Positions 1 to 9,198 are shown, numbered from the stretch's first letter. The stretch is 64,000 bases of DNA from Candidatus Gastranaerophilales bacterium (GCA_944325085.1 CALUYT010000057.1:1-64000), one strand, 5' to 3'. The notes: generated by a model not told the origin, from the sequence alone. Made by a program: numbers and translations.

Positions 1-409
1 TTACGTTTTGGAAGTTTGCAGGTCTAACCATTGTATATGCTTGAGCTGTACCGTTAACGTTACGTCTTAAATCAGCAACTGTACCTTGGAAAGTTTGACC
101 AGTTAAAGTACCATTTAAGATAGCACAAAATGTCATTGTTTCTTCTGGATGTTCAGCAGCAGCAGCGTCTTTATCTGCAGCACAAGCAGCATTGTTAACA
201 CCAACTGTACCAGCATAGTCAAAGTCATATTGAGCTTGTGACATCAAACCAGCTTGGTTTAATGTAGAAACTGTTTTCTTAAATTGAGAACGGAATTTTG
301 CACCGTTAGTATTCGCAATCAATGTAGGAATAGTCATTGCAGCAACTACACCAATGATACCTAGTGTAATCAATACTTCTGCCAAAGTAAAACCGAATCT
401 TTTTGTCAT
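1..409 (-). CDS. Type IV pilin-like protein, 3' end beyond window
   Basis: The first 136 codons run off the left edge. The protein starts MTKRFGFTLAEVLITLG, a class III prepilin signal: short basic leader, Gly|Phe cleavage site, Glu at mature position 5, then a hydrophobic helix that would anchor it in the inner membrane and pack into a pilus or pseudopilus. A prepilin peptidase is expected to cut it. A GAAAGGTG ribosome site lies about 8 bases before ATG. The rest is a globular head with several Cys. It is a close paralogue of the gene at 3919-4686, sharing the stretch through NTNGAK and FKK. Whether it serves pili, competence or a type II secretion-like system cannot be told from sequence. 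Confidence 0.85.
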   Translation of the reverse strand, partial: MTKRFGFTLAEVLITLGIIGVVAAMTIPTLIANTNGAKFRSQFKKTVSTLNQAGLMSQAQYDFDYAGTVGVNNAACAADKDAAAAEHPEETMTFCAILNGTLTGQTFQGTVADLRRNVNGTAQAYTMVRPANFQNV

Positions 410-780
410 AATCTTTTCACCTTTCTTTTAAATAAAATTAACTATAACATACGCTTTACATACCGATTATATTACTATTTTTTCAAAAATCTGTCAACCA
501 TATGTATGATTTATACAAGATTGACAGATTTTCGGGGTTATGTACTGTTAAAGTAGTACTTTATAAACATATAATAATTCCTCATATTGGTTATACTTTA
601 TATAAACCCAAATTAACTAATCAAATAACATTAATAACAAAAAACTAATTCTTAAGAATTAGTTTTTTGTTCTGTAATATGCTTAAAATTATTGTAAATA
701 TTGAATTTTAACTTATTGTAAATTTTTATTAAAATTTTATATAAATTGTCAAATATATTAAGATTTGTAATACAAAAGAA
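410..780. other. 371-base gap with terminator
   Basis: No gene was found here. It holds the leader and probable promoter of the pilin-like gene on the minus strand (a TATAGT-like -10 near position 450) and the strong palindromic terminator at 636-671. The rest is A/T-rich with no further structure that I can support. Confidence 0.6.
636..671. terminator. Perfect palindromic bidirectional terminator
   Basis: Two exactly complementary 18-base arms meet with no spacer at 653/654. The arms begin with A-rich and end with T-rich tracts, so a transcript from either strand would form a hairpin followed by a U run. It lies just downstream of the glycosidase gene that ends at 781 on the minus strand. 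Confidence 0.85.
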
Positions 781-3072
781 TTAACCTCGTTCTAGTTCGT
801 ATATTCTAAATTCACTAGGTTCCAATTTATCAAAGTGAATACTATCAGAATTTTCAATATCTTGAGGTTCAAAATCTTTATCTTGGAATACATATTCTTT
901 TTTTAGATTATAATCACTTGGAATAAAGATTTCTTTGTCAAATATTGCATAACCTTCAACGATTTCTCTGTAGTTTTCTCCTGTAGCAGCAGTTTTTGTA
1001 ACTTTTTCAGTTGGATATTTGTGGTTTGATACTATTAGATAAGCTTTTCTCATAGGTTCTCTTGTTATTAACCAAGCACTATATCCATCTTCATCATCTA
1101 CTATAATTTGAGCTTCTCCACCTGTTATAACAGGATTATTTTTTACAAATCTATCAATTGCATCGAATTTCTTGTAGAAATTTTCATTAGTTGAACGTTT
1201 CATTGCAACTTCTTCACCTATAGTGTATTCTGTACCACCTTGAGTGAAGTTTTCATCACCATCAACATATAACATTGGTCTTTGAGCATATCGTCCGCCT
1301 GGTAAGAATTTATATTTAAACCATTTGTATAAAGCTCCTTGTTCTCCAAGTTGACCAGGGTATTGGTCTATGCAATGAAATTCTCCATCTTGGTTGTTAT
1401 AAGTTTTTAGGATGGACAACATATTACCTTTTTTGAATTTTATATTGTAATTTGATAAGTTTTGATTGTCTTCGCAGATTCTTTCAGGAGTTTTATCAAA
1501 TTGAGATACTATATCATTACCCCAAAGTAAATCAAATTTCATATCCTTATGATATTCTTTAAGGTAATTGTCCCATAGCATATATTCTGCAAGTGTTGCA
1601 AAATATGGGATTTTTTTCTTCATTGTAGAATTGAGCTTGTTAAGAACATATCTAGGAGCTCTGTAACTGATAGGTACTCCGTTACGTTCAGAAACTTCAT
1701 CTACAACGTGATCAATATGATCAATTCTAAAACCATCAAAGTTATAATCTTTTTGTAATTGTTTCATACTATTTATGAATAACTCAATTACATCTTCGTT
1801 ATATTTTCCATTTTCAAGGTTTACAAAATAATAAGGTGTTTGGCAATCTAAATTAGCGAAAGCTGTAACATCATCACCTTTGTAATCAAAATGTTTAAAT
1901 GTAGGATATCCTCCGCATTCACTCATTCCGTCATATATTGGAATTCCTGCAGAACACCAAGCTCCGCCCGGAGCAGGCCAAAGTCCTTCATTCATAAGTA
2001 GTTGGATTGTTTCTATTTGTTTTGTGATATCACTTTCTTCAAGTTTCTTTTTATCATTTTTAAACTCGTGAATTTTAGCAACTAATTCTTTTACCCTTTT
2101 ATGCAATTTAGTTTGATAAGGTTTTTCCAGCATTGTATTTGAGAACTGTTTTTTATGTTCTATCATTATGCCTTCGAAGTTGTTGTAAAGTTCTTGAAAT
2201 GCAGGACTAAGATCTCCTGAATTTCCTTGCAATCTTTGTTTGTAAACATCTTTTGCAATTTGTATATCATCTTGATCGTGATCTTTTGATAAAAATTCAG
2301 CCACTTCATCAACTTTTGCTAATAATTGTTTTTGAAGTTCTGTAATGTCATACCAACGTGCTACTTGAGGATTTGCAAGTACAAATTTAGAAAATCTTCC
2401 GGTTTGTGGAAGGATATCGTAAATTACAGGGTGACCTGCAAGTTGCGCCATTTCTATAAATGTTTGAACTTGTTTTTTCTCATCCATACCTGTAATTTTT
2501 TCAATGTTTTCATCTTTTAATTTTGGACTTACTTCGCTACTTTTTGGAAGGTATGCGCAGCCAAATTCTCTTGGGTGGAAAGGTATTAGATAAATTGTTG
2601 TGTTGTATATTTTAGAATTTAAATTTCCCGTAGGGAGAATTAATAATTGTTTTAACCAATCAAAGAATTTTCCCGGAGTTTTTGATTGATTTCCGTTGCC
2701 CAAAGCTGCAAGGTTTATTAATTTAATATTATGACCTTCTTTTTTAAACCAATCAGAATTTTTTTCTTGGTGTCTTGCAAGTACACTAACTTGATTATTC
2801 TTGAAGTGGAATTTTCCATTTTTGAAAACATTATTTTGCTTCCATTTTTCTTCAAGTGCAAAAAGTGTTTCTTCAGGTGTTAATTCTTCAAGTGCTTTTT
2901 GAAATGAATATGTAAGATAGCCATATTTTTGGATGTGCATAGACAAATATTTCTTTCTAATTTCAGGAATATTGTCAAACGGATAAGCTTCTTTTAATTT
3001 TTCATAAACACTATTTAGTTCTGCATCTTTAGTTTTTTCTTGCTCTCTTTTTTTAAATAATAAATTCAACAT
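781..3072 (-). CDS. Divergent GH13-like alpha-amylase family protein
   Basis: The 763-residue protein carries the beta-strand motifs of the alpha-amylase (GH13) barrel in its second half. GFRIDHIDHV holds the nucleophile Asp, TLAEYM the acid/base Glu, and an FHCIDQYPG segment is the likely counterpart of the third acidic site. Region I is altered: VIYDILPQTG replaces the usual Asp-x-x-x-Asn-His. A Lys/Glu-rich helical insertion lies between regions I and II. There is no signal peptide, so it is probably cytoplasmic and acts on glycogen or imported glucans. A GGGAGA ribosome site and a TATAAT -10 precede it. It stands alone and ends in a strong terminator. Fold assignment is good; the substrate is unknown. 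Confidence 0.75.
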   Translation of the reverse strand: MLNLLFKKREQEKTKDAELNSVYEKLKEAYPFDNIPEIRKKYLSMHIQKYGYLTYSFQKALEELTPEETLFALEEKWKQNNVFKNGKFHFKNNQVSVLARHQEKNSDWFKKEGHNIKLINLAALGNGNQSKTPGKFFDWLKQLLILPTGNLNSKIYNTTIYLIPFHPREFGCAYLPKSSEVSPKLKDENIEKITGMDEKKQVQTFIEMAQLAGHPVIYDILPQTGRFSKFVLANPQVARWYDITELQKQLLAKVDEVAEFLSKDHDQDDIQIAKDVYKQRLQGNSGDLSPAFQELYNNFEGIMIEHKKQFSNTMLEKPYQTKLHKRVKELVAKIHEFKNDKKKLEESDITKQIETIQLLMNEGLWPAPGGAWCSAGIPIYDGMSECGGYPTFKHFDYKGDDVTAFANLDCQTPYYFVNLENGKYNEDVIELFINSMKQLQKDYNFDGFRIDHIDHVVDEVSERNGVPISYRAPRYVLNKLNSTMKKKIPYFATLAEYMLWDNYLKEYHKDMKFDLLWGNDIVSQFDKTPERICEDNQNLSNYNIKFKKGNMLSILKTYNNQDGEFHCIDQYPGQLGEQGALYKWFKYKFLPGGRYAQRPMLYVDGDENFTQGGTEYTIGEEVAMKRSTNENFYKKFDAIDRFVKNNPVITGGEAQIIVDDEDGYSAWLITREPMRKAYLIVSNHKYPTEKVTKTAATGENYREIVEGYAIFDKEIFIPSDYNLKKEYVFQDKDFEPQDIENSDSIHFDKLEPSEFRIYELERG

Positions 3073-3198
3073 AAATATCTCCCTATGTGTAATAAAAATT
3101 ATAGCATAAGAAAAATTTTATTTTGCAACATGAAAATATTACCTAACAGACTAATGGAATAAACTCCTTTAAGATATAAATTTGTAGGTGAATAGAGA

Positions 3199-3208
3199 GG
3201 GCTAGCCC
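3199..3208. promoter_or_regulatory. GGGCTAGCCC palindrome in response-regulator leader
   Basis: A perfect 10-base GC-rich palindrome sits 29 bases before the response-regulator start in otherwise AT-rich DNA, downstream of a TATAAA-like -10 near 3175. It could be an operator or a small leader hairpin; no regulator is known. Confidence 0.35.
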
Positions 3209-3236
3209 GTTTATTGATAGGAATGGAGATTAAAAA

Positions 3237-3911
3237 ATGGTTACAAAAGAAAAACAAATTTCGATAGTTATTGTAGAAGATTTTAAATTAACCAGAGTTG
3301 GATTAAGATGTGCATTGAATGCAAATCCTGATTTAAATGTTGTAGCAGAATCTGAAGATGCAATTGATGGCTTAAAACAAATAGAAAAATTACATCCAGA
3401 TGTTGTTTTAATGGATTTAGGATTACCAATGATGAATGGTATTGAAGCAATGGTGAAAATAAGAGAATTTTCTTCTGATATAAAAATAATTGCACTAACA
3501 TCTCATGATAGAGAAGAAGAAGTTGTAGCAGCATTGAGTTCTGGAGCTAATGCTTATTGTTTAAAAGATATCGATCCTGCAAAATTAGCAGATGTAATAA
3601 GAGATGTTTCTCAAGGTGTATGTTGGATTGATTCTGTTGTTGCCAATTTGGCTTTAAGATCTATTCCAAAAGTAGAAAATGTAGGTTTGTTGGGTTCTCA
3701 AGTTTCTGATCAAGCAAGAATACCTTTAACAGAAAGAGAATTTGAGGTTTTAAAACATTTAGTTGCGGGAAAAAGTAATACGGAAATTGCTAAAGAATTA
3801 ATTGTAAGTGTACACACCGCAAAAGCTCACGTTTGTTCTATTTTACAAAAAATGTGTGTAAATGATAGAGTTCAAGCTGCGGTTAAAGCTGTTAAAGAGG
3901 GTATGGTATAA
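3237..3911 (+). CDS. NarL/LuxR-family response regulator
   Basis: This 224-residue two-domain transcription factor has an N-terminal receiver (residues about 8-125): acidic pair in VIVEDF, phospho-acceptor Asp in VLMDLGLP, conserved Thr in IALTSH and Lys in YCLKD. The C-terminal LuxR-type helix-turn-helix (about 158-220) starts LTEREFEVLKHLVAGKSNTE. Phosphorylation by a sensor kinase should control DNA binding, but no kinase gene is nearby, so it is an orphan regulator. A GGAATGGAG ribosome site precedes the ATG. Its stop is only 7 bases from the stop of the convergent pilin-like gene, with no obvious terminator between them. Target genes are unknown; the adjacent pilin genes are only a positional guess. 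Confidence 0.93.
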   Translation: MVTKEKQISIVIVEDFKLTRVGLRCALNANPDLNVVAESEDAIDGLKQIEKLHPDVVLMDLGLPMMNGIEAMVKIREFSSDIKIIALTSHDREEEVVAALSSGANAYCLKDIDPAKLADVIRDVSQGVCWIDSVVANLALRSIPKVENVGLLGSQVSDQARIPLTEREFEVLKHLVAGKSNTEIAKELIVSVHTAKAHVCSILQKMCVNDRVQAAVKAVKEGMV

Positions 3912-3918
3912 TTAATTA

Positions 3919-4686
3919 TTAAATTTTGCTTGTATCAAGTACAAATTGAGCGGCACCAGAGGCTGGTTCTACAGTGGTATCGTGAAAAACTACAGGAAAT
4001 ACATCAAGTAATCTGTTTGCAGTGTTTTCAACTATACAATTAGAGCCAGCATCAACGCTATTAACACCAGAAGAGCAGTTAACTTCTCTATTTGGTAATG
4101 TCGGACCGTTTACATCGATAAAACCTACACAATGAGATAAATCTACTCCATTATCGTTTCCTGTGAACATTGCTTGTGTAATTCTGCGCCCTATTGGTAA
4201 TTCACAATTCATAGCATCAGGGTGAAAAGCAATAATAGATCCATCAGCTAATGCGTAAGCAAAATAATCTGTATAATTATCTGGTATAGTATCTTTAGTA
4301 TTTAATACATAAGGTCCAAAAGATTTCTTTTTGTTTACAACAATATCGGAAACTTTTCCATAATACATTTTACCTTCCAGTGTTCCGTTAAGCATTGCGC
4401 AGAAAGACATTGATTCTTCCGGATGCAAAGCTCCTGCAATGCTTTTGTCTTCTGGACATGTTTCTGTTGTGCTTGCAAAATTATATCCAAATTGTGCTTC
4501 TGACATTAATGCGGCTTGGTTCATTGTAGAAACAGCTTTTTTAAATTGTGATCTATATTTTGCACCATTTGTATTTGAAATAAGAACAGGTATTGTCATC
4601 GCGGCAACAACGCCAATGATACCTAATGTAATTAAAACTTCTGCAAGAGTAAAACCATATTTTTTATGCATAACCAAAACCGCCAT
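3919..4686 (-). CDS. Type IV pilin-like protein
   Basis: This is a complete 255-residue paralogue of the truncated gene at the window edge. The prepilin motif KKYGFTLAEVLITLG gives a Gly|Phe cleavage site and Glu5, followed by about 20 hydrophobic residues. The head domain has several Cys (for example ETCPEDK, SHCVGF, VNCSSG and SNCIVE) that could form disulfides outside the cytoplasm. The first ATG (4686) is preceded by AGGT at 9 bases. An in-frame ATG five codons later (4671) gives a leader length more usual for prepilins, so the start is uncertain by five residues. No assembly ATPase or prepilin peptidase is encoded nearby. Confidence 0.85.
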   Translation of the reverse strand: MAVLVMHKKYGFTLAEVLITLGIIGVVAAMTIPVLISNTNGAKYRSQFKKAVSTMNQAALMSEAQFGYNFASTTETCPEDKSIAGALHPEESMSFCAMLNGTLEGKMYYGKVSDIVVNKKKSFGPYVLNTKDTIPDNYTDYFAYALADGSIIAFHPDAMNCELPIGRRITQAMFTGNDNGVDLSHCVGFIDVNGPTLPNREVNCSSGVNSVDAGSNCIVENTANRLLDVFPVVFHDTTVEPASGAAQFVLDTSKI

Positions 4687-4729
4687 ATAAATGTTACCTA
4701 TTATAATTATTTATTATTTTTGATATTTG

Positions 4730-5311
4730 TCAATTGTGTATAGTATTTTTAAGCTTATTTAAAAGTTCCAAAAGAGTTTCTGTAGGTAAGCCAATTACGT
4801 TATCAAGGCAACCTTCTACTTTTTTTATATAACCTTTTGGCATTTCTTGTATTCCATAAGATCCGGCTTTATCAAATGGTTTGTATGTGTCTATATAGTA
4901 ATTTATTTGTTCTTGCGTAAGTTTTTCAAAGGTAACATAAGTTGTGGTTGATTTTATTTCAGATGTCATTGTTTTTGAATCAATAACTGCAATACTTGTT
5001 ACTACAAAATGGGTTTTCCCTGATAATAAATTTAGCATATTAAATGCATCTTGTTTATCTTTTGGTTTCCCAAGAATTTTATTATCGATTACAACAATAG
5101 TGTCTGCACCAATTATTGTTGCGGGATAATTTATAGATTTGGCAACATTTAATGCTTTGTTATAGGCCAAATCTTCAACGTATGCATAAGAGAAATCCGT
5201 CTGGTCATGTGGTTCCACATAAGAAGACGGAATAATTTCAAAATCCAATTTTAGCTTTTTTAGAATATCTGCTCTTCTGGGAGAAGAAGAGCCTAGGATA
5301 ATTTTTCCCAT
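4730..5311 (-). CDS. maf: Maf-family nucleotide pyrophosphatase
   Basis: The 193-residue protein begins MGKIILGSSSPRRADILKKL, the substrate-binding signature of Maf proteins, and has the GADTIVV metal/base segment and a C-terminal IQEMPKGYIKKVEG region typical of the family. Maf enzymes hydrolyse non-canonical or methylated nucleoside triphosphates to monophosphates in the cytosol and are linked to septum control in Bacillus. An upstream in-frame codon would add 16 residues, but AAGGAG lies correctly spaced before the ATG at 5311, so that start is chosen. Which nucleotide this one prefers is not readable here. Confidence 0.93.
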   Translation of the reverse strand: MGKIILGSSSPRRADILKKLKLDFEIIPSSYVEPHDQTDFSYAYVEDLAYNKALNVAKSINYPATIIGADTIVVIDNKILGKPKDKQDAFNMLNLLSGKTHFVVTSIAVIDSKTMTSEIKSTTTYVTFEKLTQEQINYYIDTYKPFDKAGSYGIQEMPKGYIKKVEGCLDNVIGLPTETLLELLNKLKNTIHN

Positions 5312-5377
5312 TGTGTGTTCTCCTTGTTTTCTGTTATTGTCAACCAAAAACAGATACAATTCAACACAAAACTTTTG

Positions 5378-5617
5378 TTAATGCTGACCCATTGATTTTT
5401 GATATCGTGCGGTTCTGGCATTTATTGCATAACATGCTATATTTAATCGTTGTCGTAGCTCCATCATGTTTCGTAATGTTGATGCATAATCATTCATTGC
5501 TTCTAACATTTTATTTGGATCTACCATTGATTCCATATTATCGTGATTATCAACTCGTTCTTCTTGATATTTTTGTACCAACATCTTATCGATGTAGTCT
5601 TCTGCTCCAACGCCCAT
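5378..5617 (-). CDS. Small helical protein of unknown function
   Basis: A 79-residue soluble protein preceded by a strong GGGAGGA ribosome site nine bases before ATG. It is predicted to be almost all helix, with many Met, Asn and Arg (for example the stretch around LRNMMELRQRLNIACYA). There is no transmembrane segment or recognised family. It lies upstream of maf on the same strand with a gap of 66 bases and may share its transcript. The divergent membrane-repeat gene begins 178 bases away. It could be a chaperone or small structural subunit; I do not recognise it. Confidence 0.7.
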   Translation of the reverse strand: MGVGAEDYIDKMLVQKYQEERVDNHDNMESMVDPNKMLEAMNDYASTLRNMMELRQRLNIACYAINARTARYQKSMGQH

Positions 5618-5794
5618 GCGCAGTCCTCCCTATTGATTTGTGTATCCTGTTCCTGTAAAAAATATATCCTAGATATTCCTTATATAATATTAAAGTTTTT
5701 TGTTTATCAGAAATTGCCTTTTTTGATAAAATTAAGTTTACATTTCTTAATATCATGGCAATTTTCAACATTCAGTTTCATTATATTGATTGCT

Positions 5795-7471
5795 ATGGAT
5801 TTTGTGAATAATTATAAAGAATACAAAAAATATTACCCCGAATATGAATCTTGGAGAAATACTCAAGAGCAAAATCGTGCTAAAAGATTGGAGTATGTAA
5901 AACGTAATCCAAATTCTATGAATAAAGAGGATATTCAGCGCGGAAAAATTTTATTACATGCTATAGATGTAATGGATGAGTATTCTCAATCAAATGCTGA
6001 AGATATGGAGGTTGCTACAGAATTTGCTACAGGTCAAGTTGTTGGTATTTCAACAGGGCTTGGTATGTTGGCAGGTTTACCATTAGCAAATTTAAAATTT
6101 GTAAAAAGATTAGCCGGAAAAATTTCAAAAAATGTACACGGTGCAGGTATGATTGTGCAGATGTTGCCATCTGTTGTCGGTATGTTAATTGGTACTGCTG
6201 TTAGTTTCCCAGTAATTGCTTGGGCTACTAAAACTAAAGTTAGTGCATCAAGACACGGCAGATTTGAAGCAATGCGTAAAGATTTAAGTAATCCTGCAAT
6301 ATTTGCGGTTTTAACTCCTGAACAAATGAAAAAAGCTGAGGCAGATGCAAAAAATATAAATTTAGATGACAAAGTAAAGAAACGCATTGATAAGAAAACT
6401 GGCATGGGCGTTAACCCAACAGATTCTTTCAAAACTTTGAGAAAATATTATTCTAAAGATGGCGAATACATTAAACAAAAAGCAGAATTTGATAAAAAGT
6501 TAAAAGAATCAGAAAAAAATTTTAATACTCAACTTTCTGAATCTCAAATAATAAAAGCGAAAAAAGATCAGCAAATTTTGGCGGATATGGTTCGCAAAAT
6601 TGATATTGCGTCTCAAGATTATTCTGAAAATGCAGAGCTAGCAACAAATACACTTACAACTTTAGCTCTTGGAACAGGTGGTTTGGTTGGTTGGGCTTCT
6701 AATAAGTTAATAAAATTATTAAAAGTAAAATCAAACTCTATTGCAAAATTTATTCCTTGGGCAGTAGGGGCTAGTATTCCTCTTGTTATGGGTATATATT
6801 CTGCTAAAATTCAAAAGCAAGCATCAAGAATTGGTAGATTTAAAGCAAAACAAGAAATGATGAATAATCCTGAAGGTTTTGTATATGTAGATGATAAAAA
6901 TTTGTCAGGAATTAAAGATGTAAAAGCTCCTGAGAAAACTAAAAAGCCTAATTTATTCCAATTCTTTGGACAATTAGTTAAAGATAGTAAAGAATATAAT
7001 AAATATAGAAAAACAGAGTTAATTAATGATTTAAAATTGCAAAAAGCAATAGAAAAAATAGATCTTTCTGATGAACAATTAAAAGACGCGAAAGCTTTAC
7101 AGATGAATGTGTTTAAAACTTTCAATAAAGTTGATGAAAAATCTCAAACATATTCAGAAAGTGTTGAAGCTATGGGAGAAATGACAAAACAAGGCGTTTC
7201 ATTGTTTGGATCTTTAGGTGCAATGTGTGTATCTATGATGTCTATGTTGAAATCATTAGAAAATCCAGAAAGTCTTAAGAATGCATCTATCGTTAAAACT
7301 ATTGCTAAATCATTAGCGCCATTTGCATTTGTATTATTACCTGTTATTGCAATTGATATTTATACTACAAAGGCTCAGAAAAAAGCTTCCAGAGTTGCAG
7401 ATATGATGGCACTAAAAGATTTGGAAGATTATAGACATTATGTTGATTATAGCGAAGTTAATAAAAAATAA
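5795..7471 (+). CDS. Membrane protein made of three ~190-residue repeats
   Basis: The 558-residue protein contains three diverged tandem units. Each has a charged helical stretch with a D-x-x-S-x-x-Y/S-x-E-like pattern, a pair of hydrophobic spans, then a basic exit motif: ASRHGRF at about residue 151, ASRIGRF at 343 and ASRVADM at 531, so the period is 188-192. That predicts about six membrane spans separated by long Lys-rich cytoplasmic helices. There is no known domain. Longer readings of the frame start inside the divergent gene at 5378-5617 and give implausible sequence. ATG 5795 has no ribosome site but a TATATT box 7 bases upstream, a leaderless arrangement. Function unknown. Confidence 0.85.
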   Translation: MDFVNNYKEYKKYYPEYESWRNTQEQNRAKRLEYVKRNPNSMNKEDIQRGKILLHAIDVMDEYSQSNAEDMEVATEFATGQVVGISTGLGMLAGLPLANLKFVKRLAGKISKNVHGAGMIVQMLPSVVGMLIGTAVSFPVIAWATKTKVSASRHGRFEAMRKDLSNPAIFAVLTPEQMKKAEADAKNINLDDKVKKRIDKKTGMGVNPTDSFKTLRKYYSKDGEYIKQKAEFDKKLKESEKNFNTQLSESQIIKAKKDQQILADMVRKIDIASQDYSENAELATNTLTTLALGTGGLVGWASNKLIKLLKVKSNSIAKFIPWAVGASIPLVMGIYSAKIQKQASRIGRFKAKQEMMNNPEGFVYVDDKNLSGIKDVKAPEKTKKPNLFQFFGQLVKDSKEYNKYRKTELINDLKLQKAIEKIDLSDEQLKDAKALQMNVFKTFNKVDEKSQTYSESVEAMGEMTKQGVSLFGSLGAMCVSMMSMLKSLENPESLKNASIVKTIAKSLAPFAFVLLPVIAIDIYTTKAQKKASRVADMMALKDLEDYRHYVDYSEVNKK

Positions 7472-7500
7472 CAGTTTTTAATTAAAGTAATGTTATATGC

Positions 7501-7506
7501 TATAAT
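7501..7506 (+). promoter_or_regulatory. Extended -10 box, leaderless promoter
   Basis: TGCTATAAT ends exactly 6 bases before the ATG at 7513, and no Shine-Dalgarno fits between them. Initiation about 7 bases past the -10 would start the mRNA at the start codon. Confidence 0.6.
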
Positions 7507-7512
7507 AAACTT

Positions 7513-9198
7513 ATGAAAGAGATTGTTATTACTGCACCGGTTAAAAAGCCGGAAGATATCCTTAGGTTTTCTCAAAATACAAGATGCAGGGATTATTATG
7601 TCTATTATACAAAATTTTTGAATAATAATTTTGAGTATATAAATGATTTTGTAAATCAGGCTAAAGAATGTAATTGCAGAATTTTTGTAAATTTTAAACA
7701 TGATATTCAAGAAGAAGAATTGGTTGAAATTAAAAAGTTCTTGAAATATTTAAAAACTACAGGAATTGATGGAATTTATATAAACAGTTATGCAGTTTTA
7801 GAAGCTATTAAAGTTTTTAAGTTTCCTTTTCAAGTAATTGTTGATTCCTATTTTGATATACATAATTTGTCAGGTATTGATTTTATAAATAGTTTTCATA
7901 AAGTTAATGGTGTTATTATTACTGAAGAAATTTATCTGAAAAATATTCTTAAGATAAAGAAATATACAAAACTTCCATTATCTATTGATTCTGATAATTT
8001 ACCTTGGTGTGCTGAAGATATTATAAAATTAAAAGCAATTGATAATGTAGTTATAAAAGGAAAATTCCAAACTTCTGAAGATATTTTAGATGGGATTATT
8101 TTGATTGAGAAAATTTTGGATAAGCCAAAGTTATTTAAAAATCAAAAATTACCTTTTAAACATGTACGAAAAAGTATTTATAAGACTAATCATTTTTCGG
8201 GAGATATGGTTAGTGCAGAAGGTAAAGATTTTAAATTTAGTAGAAATATAAAATCATTTGATTGGAATGAAAATAATGAATTTATTTGTGAAAATTTAAA
8301 TGTTCCTAAAGCTTTTGTATTAGAATATGCAAAAAAATATAGGATAAATTTAAGATTAACGGCTTTGGCTCAAATTGAAGAGTTGGAATTATATATAAAA
8401 GAGCTTGGTTTTAATCCTATTTACTCTATTGAATATGGTGAAATTGTTTCGACATGTGATTTATCTACAAATAGCTTTTCAGAAGTAATAACAAAAGTTA
8501 AAAATTTTTGTTACAAGTATGGTATAAAATTTCAACTATCAACCCCGAGTATATTGATAGAACGTGATTTTGATAGAGTTTATGAGTATGAAAAAAATCT
8601 TTTGTTAGAAGAACCTGTACCTGATACTTTAATAATTAATAATATCGGATATTTTTGGGCATTTATAAATGATGCTGAAGTTAATCATATTCCTTTTGAA
8701 ATAGGACAAGGTATTAATTTATTAAACAGTATGTCTATAAAATGTTTAAATGAATTATCGTCAATTGATACGGTAGATTTTACTTTATTCAAAGATTTTC
8801 ATTCTTTGATGAAAATTTTAAAAAAATTAAAAAATGATATTTTAAATAAAAAATACACAATCGCAGGAAATATAAGAGTTTCAAGTATGGGTTTGTGCCC
8901 ATTAAATAATGATAGTGCTATAGTTTCTCGTTTATCTTGTAAGGCTCCTTGTTATAAAGGTCAATATGCAATGAAGGATCCTTCTTTAAAAAAATTGTAT
9001 CCGTTTGTTTGCGATGGTTTTTGTCGTATGCATATGTTTGAGGATTCTATAATTGATGATTTTTCAAGTTTTGAAGATTTGTATAATGCAGGAATTAATG
9101 AATTTGTATTTGATTATAGTGCCTTAAATTCAAAGTATATTCCCCACCTGCTTAATAAATTTTTTAATCATGTTCACAATATTAATAAATCATCATAA
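7513..9198 (+). CDS. Peptidase U32-like protein with Cys cluster
   Basis: The 561-residue protein looks like a diverged U32 family member. It starts with the MKEIVITAPVKKPEDI strand seen at the front of U32 barrels and ends with a cysteine cluster (GLCPLN, LSCKAPCYKG, FVCDGFCRMH) in the place where U32 proteins hold their conserved Cys. Characterised relatives include collagenase-like proteases and the iron-sulfur hydroxylation or RNA-modification proteins UbiU/UbiV, RlhA and TrhP, so proteolysis should not be assumed. The five Cys could bind an Fe-S cluster. It has no signal peptide. The DUF2229-type gene follows after 65 bases in the same direction, suggesting a functional pair. Family call moderate, activity unknown. 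Confidence 0.6.
   Translation: MKEIVITAPVKKPEDILRFSQNTRCRDYYVYYTKFLNNNFEYINDFVNQAKECNCRIFVNFKHDIQEEELVEIKKFLKYLKTTGIDGIYINSYAVLEAIKVFKFPFQVIVDSYFDIHNLSGIDFINSFHKVNGVIITEEIYLKNILKIKKYTKLPLSIDSDNLPWCAEDIIKLKAIDNVVIKGKFQTSEDILDGIILIEKILDKPKLFKNQKLPFKHVRKSIYKTNHFSGDMVSAEGKDFKFSRNIKSFDWNENNEFICENLNVPKAFVLEYAKKYRINLRLTALAQIEELELYIKELGFNPIYSIEYGEIVSTCDLSTNSFSEVITKVKNFCYKYGIKFQLSTPSILIERDFDRVYEYEKNLLLEEPVPDTLIINNIGYFWAFINDAEVNHIPFEIGQGINLLNSMSIKCLNELSSIDTVDFTLFKDFHSLMKILKKLKNDILNKKYTIAGNIRVSSMGLCPLNNDSAIVSRLSCKAPCYKGQYAMKDPSLKKLYPFVCDGFCRMHMFEDSIIDDFSSFEDLYNAGINEFVFDYSALNSKYIPHLLNKFFNHVHNINKSS

Noticed and set aside
5543-5794. Upstream extension of the three-repeat membrane protein by 84 residues
   Set aside because: It overlaps a divergent gene with a strong ribosome site, and the added residues look like random translation of AT-rich DNA.
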